DNA from: CAISCU01 sp943361925
GTDB taxonomy: Bacteria > Bacteroidota > Bacteroidia > UKL13-3
Assembly: GCA_943361925.1 (NCBI GenBank)
Contig: CALRIT020000017.1
Location: 1-64,000, forward strand
Length of the DNA stretch: 64,000 nucleotides
Direction of reading: 5' to 3'
Part shown: positions 25,781 to 34,130 of the stretch, piece after piece
How positions within the stretch are numbered: position 1 is the first letter of the stretch
Layout of the letters: every line of letters starts with the position of its first letter
Position numbers and translations under genes: made by a program
The notes under the pieces: model-generated
Seen by the model: the letters and a program-made list of their open reading frames with translations, nothing else
Databases searched by the model: none
What the model was told of the DNA's origin: nothing

Positions 25781-26545
25781 TTATTCTTTTTTGAGGTTTT
25801 TTGAACAATTCATGACATATACAGCCAATTCATATTCACTCGCTAATAGCACAAATTTGCTTCCGGGTTTGCAATTTCTTTTAATTTCTTCGGCAGTTTC
25901 TATATCAACCTTACAAACCTGAATTATAAATTCAGTACTTAGTTTATCTTCTGCTTTTACTTCCTCCTGGTACAATTGACTTAAAAGCCTCAATCTTTCC
26001 ATTTCTTTTCCTTTTTTGCTGGTATTATACCAAATCTGGGTGATTAAGCCTCTAAGTACCAATCCGTTTTCTATACTTAAAACCGCTTTTTTAGGGAATT
26101 TTGTATACCGGGTAAAGTCGTTTAATAAACTGTCTTTTTTCATAAGACTAGCATATACGCGTGCCAAAGAGTCGTTTTTCTTTCTTTTGTAGTTGTATGT
26201 ATTTAAAGGATAGGTTTTTTCTATCATTTTGATATTTAACACTTCTGAAGAATTGTTTTCCTTCACAATAAATACTAGGCTTTGATAACCAATGGCATGA
26301 AATTCAATTGAGTCGCCTAAATTTACAATTATTTTAAAGGCTCCGAATTTATTACTGATAGTTTTGAATCGGGTTTGATGGTTTTCAATATTGATAAAAC
26401 TCAAAGCATTTCCTTCAGAGTTCCTAATAAAACCCTTCATTTCAAAACTTTGTGCATTTGAATTTATGAAAGCAAACATCAAAATTAATATTCCGGGAAT
26501 TTTGATGAGTAATGGTTTTATCATGCTTTGAAAATAATTTGTCAT
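25781..26545 (-). CDS. Exported carboxypeptidase-regulatory-like protein, paralogue
   Basis: 254 residues. A second ATG (26524) leaves a standard signal peptide (MIKPLLIKIPGILILMFAFI and on to NAQ). The CarboxypepD_reg-like domain reads FEMKGFIRNSEGNALSFINI and SNKFGAFKIIVNLGDSIEFH. The remainder is helical with KKDSLLNDF, similar in place to LKTSPLLNNY in the neighbour. The two tandem genes lie close together on the same strand. Such domains are usually found in outer-membrane proteins, but no barrel is present here. Function unknown. Confidence 0.7.
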   Translation of the reverse strand: MTNYFQSMIKPLLIKIPGILILMFAFINSNAQSFEMKGFIRNSEGNALSFINIENHQTRFKTISNKFGAFKIIVNLGDSIEFHAIGYQSLVFIVKENNSSEVLNIKMIEKTYPLNTYNYKRKKNDSLARVYASLMKKDSLLNDFTRYTKFPKKAVLSIENGLVLRGLITQIWYNTSKKGKEMERLRLLSQLYQEEVKAEDKLSTEFIIQVCKVDIETAEEIKRNCKPGSKFVLLASEYELAVYVMNCSKNLKKE

Positions 26546-26622
26546 GTAGGCTTCAAGTTTTTATCCTATACAATTTTCTATTTCATCAAATCTAAACTTC
26601 ATCTGTCATATCTTTGTTTTTA

Positions 26623-27804
26623 ATGAGTGAATATAAAAAGTTAATTCTTAAAAGTGGAAGAGAGCGTTCTCTGGTAAACAGACATCCTTGGGTTTTTTCA
26701 GGAGCAGTGAAAGATTTACCCAAAGCTAAAAACGGAGAGATCATCCAAATAGTTACAAATCATAATGAATTACTTGGATATGCCTTTTTCGCACCAAATT
26801 CTCAAATAACAGCAAGGGTTTTTGAATTTAATCCGAATGAAATTGAAATAAACGAGGCTTATTGGTTAGATAAAGTTAAAAATGCTTTTAAACTTAGAAA
26901 ATTATTTATTAACCCTGAGCAAACCAATTGTTACAGGTTAATGCATGCTGAAGGTGATTTCTTCCCCGGAATCATTGCAGATGTATATGCCGATGTTGTT
27001 GTAATTCAGTTATTAATAAAAGGAACTGAGTTGATTTCAGAAATCATATTTAAAGCTTTACACGAAGTTGGTTTCAAACATATTTATCTAAAAACCAAAC
27101 AAAATACTCAATTATTAGAACAGGTTGAGCAGGTTTCAAGATGGGTTGGCGAGCCAAAAGAAATGCCGGTTTTGGTTTTGGAAAATGGAGTGAAATTTCA
27201 AATCAATGTTGAAACGGGTCAAAAAACCGGATTTTTTATCGACCAAAGAGAAAACAGAAGGATATTAGCTACTTATTCTAAAGGAAAAAAAGTGCTAAAT
27301 ACTTTTTCATATTCAGGTGGATTTTCTGTTTATGCACTGGAAGCCGGAGCCGAATTGGTTCATTCGGTTGATAGTTCAAAAGACGCGATTGAATTGTGCG
27401 AGCAAAATGTTCAACTCAGTAAATTTGAAGGTACTCACCAAAGTTATGTAAGTGATGTTTTTGAATTTTTAAAAGTAGTTGAACCTTCATTTTATGATAT
27501 AATTGTTTTAGATCCGCCTGCATTTGCTAAACATGCAAGAGCTGTTGACAATGCCGCCAGAGGTTATAAAAACCTTAATTTACTTGGTTTTCAAAAGGTA
27601 AAACCGGGTGGATTAATTTTTACTTATTCGTGCAGTCAGCATATCGACAAAGACTTATTCCGTAAAATTGTTTTTGGTGCTGCAGCAGATGCAAGAAGAA
27701 ACGTAAGGATTTTGCAACAGTTATCTCAACCTGAAGATCATCCTATTAATATATACCATCCGGAAGGTGAATATTTGAAGGGATTGTTGTTACAAGTGGA
27801 TTAA
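26623..27804 (+). CDS. rlmI: 23S rRNA methyltransferase, RlmI-like (class I SAM-dependent)
   Basis: 393 residues from the ATG at 26623; a TTG nine bases earlier is less likely. An N-terminal PUA domain (LILKSGRERSLVNRHPWVFS) is followed by an RlmI-type methyltransferase: QKTGFFIDQRENR, NTFSYSGGFSVYALEAGA (SAM binding), DIIVLDPPAFAKH, and FTYSCSQHI with the Cys expected in m5C enzymes. It probably methylates C1962 of 23S rRNA. TATCTTTG at 26609-26616 looks like a -7 promoter element only 6 bases before the ATG. Confidence 0.9.
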   Translation: MSEYKKLILKSGRERSLVNRHPWVFSGAVKDLPKAKNGEIIQIVTNHNELLGYAFFAPNSQITARVFEFNPNEIEINEAYWLDKVKNAFKLRKLFINPEQTNCYRLMHAEGDFFPGIIADVYADVVVIQLLIKGTELISEIIFKALHEVGFKHIYLKTKQNTQLLEQVEQVSRWVGEPKEMPVLVLENGVKFQINVETGQKTGFFIDQRENRRILATYSKGKKVLNTFSYSGGFSVYALEAGAELVHSVDSSKDAIELCEQNVQLSKFEGTHQSYVSDVFEFLKVVEPSFYDIIVLDPPAFAKHARAVDNAARGYKNLNLLGFQKVKPGGLIFTYSCSQHIDKDLFRKIVFGAAADARRNVRILQQLSQPEDHPINIYHPEGEYLKGLLLQVD

Positions 27805-27916
27805 TTTGGGAATTTGTTTCAAAATGAATCAAGTTTTGGTTTGGTTTAAAAGTTAATAGCCTGTAAAATAGGTAATTGTGGTTTTTGGTACGTGAATTGG
27901 TATATGTATTGCAAGT

Positions 27917-28345
27917 ATGAAATTTGCAATAAAATATATCTGGTCATTATTAATAGTACCGCCACTATTGTTTCTGAAAGGAGATTTATCTTTTCAAACA
28001 ATGTTGGAAGTACATGATTTGCAACCACAGCAAATGATTGAACAAAAAATGGAATCTGCTTTAGGGGAGAAAGAAGTTAAAGAGTTAATCATTAAAGTTA
28101 AAGTTGCGGAGGAAGGTACTGATTTTACTGGTGAAGGTTTAACAATTAATTTATACGATAAAAACTACGGATATATACAGAAGTCTCAAGTAATCAAGGG
28201 ACAAATTAGATTTAGATTGGTAGGGGAAAACGCTAAACCTGAAACATTTATAGTTGTATCTCCTGAAACTTTAGACGAATTAACAATAAGTGATAACAAT
28301 CCAGATAAAGTGATAACATTACATTCCGGTAAATCTGCAGGTTAA
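27917..28345 (+). CDS. Hypothetical protein with N-terminal hydrophobic segment
   Basis: 142 residues. A hydrophobic stretch (about 8-21, WSLLIVPPLLFLKG) could be a signal anchor. The rest is a charged beta-rich domain (ELIIKVKVAEEGTDFTGEGL, then QIRFRLVGENAKPETF). I do not recognise it. It has its own terminator and lies alone between rlmI and holA. Confidence 0.6.
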   Translation: MKFAIKYIWSLLIVPPLLFLKGDLSFQTMLEVHDLQPQQMIEQKMESALGEKEVKELIIKVKVAEEGTDFTGEGLTINLYDKNYGYIQKSQVIKGQIRFRLVGENAKPETFIVVSPETLDELTISDNNPDKVITLHSGKSAG

Positions 28346-28377
28346 ATAAAATATTCTAAAATTCATTTTGCTTTTGA

Positions 28378-28407
28378 GGGTCGTGGTGAAGAAACACGAC
28401 CCTTTTC
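28378..28407 (+). terminator. Rho-independent terminator
   Basis: An 8-bp GC-rich stem (28378-28385 with 28395-28402) followed by TTTTCT, 33 bases past the hypothetical gene's stop codon. Confidence 0.75.
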
Positions 28408-28513
28408 TATTTTATAAACCTGGCAAATGATTCTCATTTAGTTAAAAATTGCGGCTACCAACAAGTTTCCCACCATACTTGGGAATTCTTATTCAATACA
28501 ATAAATTGCCGCC

Positions 28514-29527
28514 ATGCCTGCAGATAATATTCAAGACTATCAAAAGATAATTCAGGAATTAAAAGCCAGAAAGTTCCAACCCGTTTATTTATTACACGGA
28601 GAAGAACCTTATTTTATTGATGAAATCTCTAATTTTATTGAAGAACACGCCCTTACTGAAATGGAAAAGGCGTTTAATCAAACTATTTTATACGGAAAAG
28701 ATGTTGAAATTCCTCTTGTAATCGAAAGCGCCAGACGTTTTCCAATGATGGCTTCTCACCAGGTTATTATTGTTAAAGAAGCTCAAAACTGGAAAAAACT
28801 GGATGAACTTGAATCTTATTTTCAAAAGCCGGTTCCAACCACAATTCTTGTCATTTGTGTTAAAGGTAAAAAGGTTGATGGTAGAACCAATTTATTTAAA
28901 TTGGCTAAAAAGTATGTCAATTTTGAAGCTAAAAAACTTTATGAAGACAATGAATTACCTAAATGGATTATTCAATTGGTGCATTCAAAAGGATTTGAAA
29001 TTAGTGAGCACAATGCAGCTCTGATAGCCGATTTTATTGGCTCCGACCTTAGTAGAATTAAAAATGAAATTGAGAAATTAATTCTGAATAAAGATAAGGA
29101 TAAAGAAATTGGTCAGGATGAAATTGAAAGTTTTATTGGTGTAAGTAAAGAGTTTAATACTTTCGAATTACTTTCTGCACTTGCTACTAAAAATACAAAA
29201 AGAGTTTTTTATATCAACCATCATATGAGTGATAAAAAAGACTTTTCAATCATTCCATTATTGGCAATGATGAATAGTTATTTTTCAAAAGCGCTCGGAT
29301 TTAAACAAGGTGGAATAAAAGATTCCCGTTCTATAATGTCAACCGGCATGAATCCCAAACAAGCCAAAGATTATGAACGATTATTGGTCAATTATTCTCA
29401 GGCTTCAATTGAAAAAATATTAGGAATTGTAGCAGAATACGACCTAAAATCTAAAGGAGTTAATCAAATATCTGTTGATGATGTGGAGCTAATGAAGGAA
29501 CTTTTGTTCAAAATCTTGGAGGCTTAA
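28514..29527 (+). CDS. holA: DNA polymerase III subunit delta
   Basis: 337 residues, the usual length. Typical opening: FQPVYLLHGEEPYFIDEI. Further family segments are ARRFPMMASHQVIIVKEAQN (about 76-95), ADFIGSDLSRIKNEIEKLIL, and IGVSKEFNTFELLSALATKN. Delta opens the sliding clamp as part of the clamp-loader complex. It stands alone on the plus strand, in the way holA often does in Bacteroidota. Confidence 0.93.
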   Translation: MPADNIQDYQKIIQELKARKFQPVYLLHGEEPYFIDEISNFIEEHALTEMEKAFNQTILYGKDVEIPLVIESARRFPMMASHQVIIVKEAQNWKKLDELESYFQKPVPTTILVICVKGKKVDGRTNLFKLAKKYVNFEAKKLYEDNELPKWIIQLVHSKGFEISEHNAALIADFIGSDLSRIKNEIEKLILNKDKDKEIGQDEIESFIGVSKEFNTFELLSALATKNTKRVFYINHHMSDKKDFSIIPLLAMMNSYFSKALGFKQGGIKDSRSIMSTGMNPKQAKDYERLLVNYSQASIEKILGIVAEYDLKSKGVNQISVDDVELMKELLFKILEA

Positions 29528-29590
29528 AAACTTTTTTGTGTAATTATTGTCTGATTTTAGGCCGAAATGTCCTGAAATGTTAATTTTTGC

Positions 29591-29620
29591 TTTGATTATT
29601 TTATGAATTATATATTTTTG
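29591..29620 (+). promoter_or_regulatory. Bacteroidota-type promoter for the T9SS protein gene
   Basis: TTTG at 29591-29594 and TATTTTTG at 29613-29620 with an 18-base spacer fit the -33/-7 consensus (TTTG, TAnnTTTG). Transcription would start about 30 bases before the ATG at 29659. Confidence 0.55.
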
Positions 29621-29658
29621 AAATTCTCGTATTTAAACTAATTATAAACAACACCCAT

Positions 29659-31527
29659 ATGAAGAAAATCTACTTAGTAGCTTTTAGTGCGATTTCAACT
29701 TTTGCTTTCGCTCAAAAACCGGTGCTTCCTCAAGGCCCTCAAACTGCTCTTCAGGCAGAAAGAAGCCATGATGTTACACCACAAACTCCAGTTAAAATTG
29801 GAACTCCTACAAACTTTACTCAAAAGTCTTTGGGTAAAAAAGCATTCGCTCAAAAAGTTGGAGAAACTCAAAACGACCAACAAACAAATGCATCTATTTA
29901 TAAAAGAGTAGTATTACATACTGGCGGTAAAGTATCTGTAAGCTGGACAACTAGTGCTGATGCTGCTCCGTATGCAACTCGTGGTGCAGGTTATAACCAT
30001 TTTGATGGTACTTCTTGGGGTGCTGTTTCAAGCCAAAGAATTGAGCCAGAACGTTGCGGTTTCCCAAGTTTAGATTTCAGCGCAAATACAAACGAAGAAT
30101 TAATCATTTCTCATATTGTTAAAGCTGGCACTGGTAATGCTGGTGGTTTAAGATTTAACAGAAAAACAGGTTTAGGTACAGGTACTTGGAATTCAAGTGT
30201 TGTGCTTGATACAGTTTCTAGTTTACCTGGTGTTTTATGGCCTAGAACTGCTGTTTCAGGTGATAATCTTTACATTTTTGCTTCTTATACCGATTCATCA
30301 GCAAACCAACCTGGTCGTGTTGTTATGGATGGTATTCGTACACCTCAGGTTTTCTCTCATTATAAGTTCAGTACCAACGAGTGGGTTGCTAAAAACATCT
30401 TACTTCCAGGTTACGACAAAGAAAGAGTTTACTCAGGTGGTGGCGATAACTACAGTATCGATGCTAAAGGTTCAAATGTTGCTATTTTAATCGGTGGTTT
30501 AACAGATGACGTTTCTTTATGGAAATCAACTGATGCAGGTTTAACCTGGACAAAAACTATCATCGATTCTTTCCCGGTTCCTGCTTACGACTACAAAACT
30601 TTAGTTGATACTGCGAATACAAATGATGGTGGTGTACATGTAACTTTAGATGCTTCAGGAAAAGCACATTGCTTCTGGGCTCGTGCAAGAGTATTAGATA
30701 ACAATATTGATGATGGTTCAATCACTTATTTCCCTGGTCAAAATGCTATTTTGTATTGGCAAGAAGGTTGGACAACCAACGAAGACAGAGTTATTGGTGG
30801 TATGCCTGATGAAAATGACAACGGTACTATGGATTTAGCTGATTCTTGGAATGATGCAGGTGCAAGATATGGTAACCATTCTATTGCTACTATGCCTTCT
30901 GCTGCTATTGGTCCTGATGGCGTTATTTACTTAGCTTATTCAGCTTTAACTGAAGATGATATTTCTGCTGATAGCAAAAACTACCGTGATGTTTACATGA
31001 TTCACTCAAAAGATGGTGGAAATACCTGGAGTGATATCTTAAATTGTACTTCTTTCTTAGGTTTCAACTTAGAGCAAGTTTTTGCTTCTTTAGCTAAAGA
31101 TGTTGATGGTAGTGTTCACATGACTTTCATGCAAAAAGCTTCTATCGGTCGTTATGATGCTACTAACAATCCTGGTGCAACTGGTCCTTATGATATCGTT
31201 TACATGAAAATCGATACTGCAAGTATTCATAATGGTAGCTTCACAAGCATCAATGATGTGAAAAACGATTTATTCACTGTTAATCAAAATTATCCTAACC
31301 CATTCACTAATATCACAAATGTGCCTGTTAACTTCAAACGTAGCACTGATGTAACTGTTAGAATCATGGATTTAGCTGGTAAAGAAGTTTTCGTAAATAA
31401 TTATAACAATGTTTCTGCTGGTGCAAGCACTTTAGAAATCAATGCTTCTGGTTTAAGTTCAGGTTTATACTTGTACTCTATCGAAGCTGAAGGATTTAAA
31501 GTAAGCCGTAGAATGATTGTTGAATAA
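29659..31527 (+). CDS. T9SS-exported BNR-repeat/sialidase-fold protein
   Basis: 622 residues with a signal peptide (MKKIYLVAFSAISTFAFAQ). The middle (about 90-520) looks like a beta-propeller: Asp-box motifs STDAGLTWTK and SKDGGNTWSD, repeated DxSGKAHCFW/GPDGVIYLAYS and VDGSVHMTFM strands. The C-terminal 90 residues form a T9SS type A sorting domain (NYPNPFTN, VRIMDLAGKEV, GLYLYSIEAEGFKVSRRM). It should be secreted or surface-attached. Sialidase catalytic residues are not obvious, so glycan hydrolysis is unproven. Its own promoter and a strong terminator make it a single-gene unit. Confidence 0.88.
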   Translation: MKKIYLVAFSAISTFAFAQKPVLPQGPQTALQAERSHDVTPQTPVKIGTPTNFTQKSLGKKAFAQKVGETQNDQQTNASIYKRVVLHTGGKVSVSWTTSADAAPYATRGAGYNHFDGTSWGAVSSQRIEPERCGFPSLDFSANTNEELIISHIVKAGTGNAGGLRFNRKTGLGTGTWNSSVVLDTVSSLPGVLWPRTAVSGDNLYIFASYTDSSANQPGRVVMDGIRTPQVFSHYKFSTNEWVAKNILLPGYDKERVYSGGGDNYSIDAKGSNVAILIGGLTDDVSLWKSTDAGLTWTKTIIDSFPVPAYDYKTLVDTANTNDGGVHVTLDASGKAHCFWARARVLDNNIDDGSITYFPGQNAILYWQEGWTTNEDRVIGGMPDENDNGTMDLADSWNDAGARYGNHSIATMPSAAIGPDGVIYLAYSALTEDDISADSKNYRDVYMIHSKDGGNTWSDILNCTSFLGFNLEQVFASLAKDVDGSVHMTFMQKASIGRYDATNNPGATGPYDIVYMKIDTASIHNGSFTSINDVKNDLFTVNQNYPNPFTNITNVPVNFKRSTDVTVRIMDLAGKEVFVNNYNNVSAGASTLEINASGLSSGLYLYSIEAEGFKVSRRMIVE

Positions 31528-31547
31528 TATATATTCAAACTAAAATA

Positions 31548-31583
31548 AAAAGGTCCGCTTCAACGAATTGAAGCGGACCTTTT
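31548..31583. terminator. Strong two-way terminator
   Basis: A perfect 16-bp stem (31548-31563 with 31568-31583) with loop CGAA, A-rich on the left and T-rich on the right. It lies between convergent genes and can serve both. Confidence 0.93.
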
Positions 31584-31603
31584 ATTTTATAAAATCTACT
31601 TAT

Positions 31604-32590
31604 TTAAATAGAATGTTTCTGATTCAATAACAATTGTTCTGAATCCCAATTTACTCTTTTTACAAAAGCTAATTTTCTAACTTTACAGGTATGTAATTCG
31701 CAGATACCACAACTTGTTTCGATACAAGGATCTGCATGAATAAACAATTCAACTTCCTTATGAAATTTATCACTGATTAAAGATTCCACCGCTGTTACTT
31801 CTTCATGAGATTCTTCTAAAGTATAATACCAGGGTAAGGTTAAGTGACTATCAATATGCACCTGAGCTCCGTATTTTACAATCCTTAAATTGTGCATATC
31901 AATCCAGTTTGCTTTCCTGTTTTCCTGCAATACCCTTGCAACATTTTCTAACATTTCAGTATCGGCCTCATCCATTAATCCCGCAACCGATGTTCTCATT
32001 AATTGATATCCAGTAATGATGATACTAATTCCAAGTGCAACTGATATAAGTGCATCAAGCCAGATTAAATGAGTGAAGTAAACCAATATCAATCCAATAA
32101 CTAATCCCAGACTAGAATAAGTGTCAGTTAGTAAATGCTTCCCATCAGCAACTAAAGTAGGAGAGTGTTGCTTTTTACCGGTTTTAATTAAAAAACTTCC
32201 CAGGAAAAAATTTACTAATCCTGCAAATCCAGATAAAAATATTCCATAATCAAGTGATTCAATAGGATTTGGTTCTATAAAGGTTCTTATGGCTTTGTAT
32301 AAAATATAAATAGCTGCCATGATAACTAAACCGCCTTCAAATCCTGCCGAAATAAACTCTATTTTTCCATGACCATAAGGATGTTCTTTATCCCTTGGTT
32401 TTGAAGAAAGATGAATACTAAACCATGCGAAAAATCCCGCTGCTACATTTATAATTGATTCCATTGCATCGGTTAAAATTGCAACAGAATTGGTTATAAA
32501 ATAGGCAGCAAACTTGATGAGCATTAAAGCAATTCCAATAACTACTGTAAGTTTAATTGCCCAAAGCTTCTTTTGATTTTGCTCTTCCAT
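31604..32590 (-). CDS. Cation diffusion facilitator (metal exporter)
   Basis: 328 residues, six membrane helices. CDF signatures: AVAILTDAMESIINVAAGFF (helix 2 metal Asp), HPYGHGKIEFI loop, and DGKHLLTDTYSSLG (helix 5 H-x3-D site). The C-terminal cytoplasmic domain ends with four cysteines, C289-x4-C294-x2-C297-x4-C302 (DPCIETSCGICELHTC), which could bind another metal. Likely exports Zn, Fe, Co or Mn; specificity cannot be fixed. The start overlaps the stop codon of the FAD oxidase gene (TAATG), so the two are co-translated. Confidence 0.92.
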   Translation of the reverse strand: MEEQNQKKLWAIKLTVVIGIALMLIKFAAYFITNSVAILTDAMESIINVAAGFFAWFSIHLSSKPRDKEHPYGHGKIEFISAGFEGGLVIMAAIYILYKAIRTFIEPNPIESLDYGIFLSGFAGLVNFFLGSFLIKTGKKQHSPTLVADGKHLLTDTYSSLGLVIGLILVYFTHLIWLDALISVALGISIIITGYQLMRTSVAGLMDEADTEMLENVARVLQENRKANWIDMHNLRIVKYGAQVHIDSHLTLPWYYTLEESHEEVTAVESLISDKFHKEVELFIHADPCIETSCGICELHTCKVRKLAFVKRVNWDSEQLLLNQKHSI

Positions 32591-33990
32591 TAAAATATTT
32601 TACCCGGATTTAAAATGCCGTTAGGGTCGAAGGCTTTTTTGATGTTTCGCATGAGTTCCAATTGAATTTCCGGCATTACGATTGGCATATATTTTTTCTG
32701 AACATAACCAATTCCATGTTCACCGCTGATGGTTCCTCCCAACTTTTTGCAAAGCTCGAAAATCTCAATAATGGCAGCATCTAATTCATTATTCCAAAAA
32801 TCATCACTTAAATCATCCTTCAAAATATTGACATGTAAATTTCCATCTCCTGCATGTCCGTAACAAACCGTTCTAAAGCCATATCTATTGGAAATTTCTT
32901 TAACTCCTGAAAATAACTCAGGTAACTCAGCTCTTGGAACTACAGTATCTTCCTCTTTGTATGTATTGTTATGTTTTGTGGCTTCTCCAATGCTTCTTCT
33001 AAGTTTCCAGAAATATTCTTTTTCATCTGAACTTTGTGCAAACAATACATCTACTGCTCCAAATGAATCCAATACTTCATTGATTGCTTCACATTCCGAC
33101 ATCATAATTTCCTCTTTGTTGCCATCTACTTCAATCAATAAATAAGCACCAATATTTTCTTTTATTTCAAAAGGAATATTTAACATGCTTGATGACAATC
33201 GAAATCCATCAGGTTCAACAAATTCACATGCAGATGGATTACAACCTGCTTTGAAAATTCCGTTAACTGCCTCACAAGCTTTTTCAGGCGATTCAAAAGA
33301 AGCCAGCATTAATAAAGTTTGTTGAGGATGTGGAACAAGTTTTAAATAGATTTTAGTGATTACAGCTAAGGTGCCTTCACTACCCACCATTAAATGAGTT
33401 AGGTTATAACCGGTTGAATACTTTAGGGTATTTGCACCGGTGTGTAAAATGCTTCCATCAACCAATACAATTTCAAGGTTTAAAACATAATCTCTGGTTG
33501 TTCCATATTTAACAGCTCTTGGACCACCGCTGCTATGTGCCATATTTCCACCTAAAAAACACGAACCTTTACTAGCAGGATCAGGTGGATAAAACAAACC
33601 TTTTTCTTTTACTGCATTTTGTAAAACTTCATTGATTACACCCGGTTCAACTATTGCCTGAAAATTTCTTTCATCGATTTGAATGATTCGATTGAATTTT
33701 TCCATAGCCAAAACTACACCTCCGAATACTGGCAATGCTCCTCCGCTTAGTCCGGTACCAGCCCCTCTTGGAGTCACACAAATATTATTTTCGTTACAAT
33801 ACTTTAATATTTCAGATACTTCATTTGTATTTTTTGGTTTGATAATAAGTTCAGGTACAAACCTTAAATCTTCGGTATAATCTTTTGAATATTTAGCGAA
33901 ATTTTCATCATCAGAAAAAATCGAATCTTTCCCACAAATCGAGCCGAAAAAAAGAATATCTTTTTCTTCTATTTTCTTGAATCTATTCAT
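32590..33990 (-). CDS. FAD-binding oxidase, GlcD/D-lactate dehydrogenase type
   Basis: 466 residues. FAD-binding PCMH domain with PRGAGTGLSGGALPVFGGVV and DPASKGSCFLGGNMAHSSGG, then the FAD-oxidase C domain with GHAGDGNLHVNI and GGTISGEHGIGYVQKKYMP. Substrates of this family are 2-hydroxy acids such as glycolate or D-lactate; which one cannot be told. No GlcE/GlcF partners or Fe-S domain are nearby, so it probably works as a single subunit. First gene of a two-gene operon with the metal exporter. Confidence 0.92.
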   Translation of the reverse strand: MNRFKKIEEKDILFFGSICGKDSIFSDDENFAKYSKDYTEDLRFVPELIIKPKNTNEVSEILKYCNENNICVTPRGAGTGLSGGALPVFGGVVLAMEKFNRIIQIDERNFQAIVEPGVINEVLQNAVKEKGLFYPPDPASKGSCFLGGNMAHSSGGPRAVKYGTTRDYVLNLEIVLVDGSILHTGANTLKYSTGYNLTHLMVGSEGTLAVITKIYLKLVPHPQQTLLMLASFESPEKACEAVNGIFKAGCNPSACEFVEPDGFRLSSSMLNIPFEIKENIGAYLLIEVDGNKEEIMMSECEAINEVLDSFGAVDVLFAQSSDEKEYFWKLRRSIGEATKHNNTYKEEDTVVPRAELPELFSGVKEISNRYGFRTVCYGHAGDGNLHVNILKDDLSDDFWNNELDAAIIEIFELCKKLGGTISGEHGIGYVQKKYMPIVMPEIQLELMRNIKKAFDPNGILNPGKIF

Positions 33991-34130
33991 GCTGCGAAGT
34001 AAACATATTAAAACCTGCCCTACAAGTTACAATAAATTCAATTATGAAGAACTGTTGTGTGATTGTTCATGATAAGCGGCACAAGGTTTTAGGCAAAATT
34101 TTACTATTATTGAAACTTTTACCTGACTAT

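Noticed and set aside
34044..34130. Upstream extension of the DPP4-type peptidase
   Set aside because: 29 polar and basic residues before an ideal signal peptide; the ATG at 34131 is the natural start.
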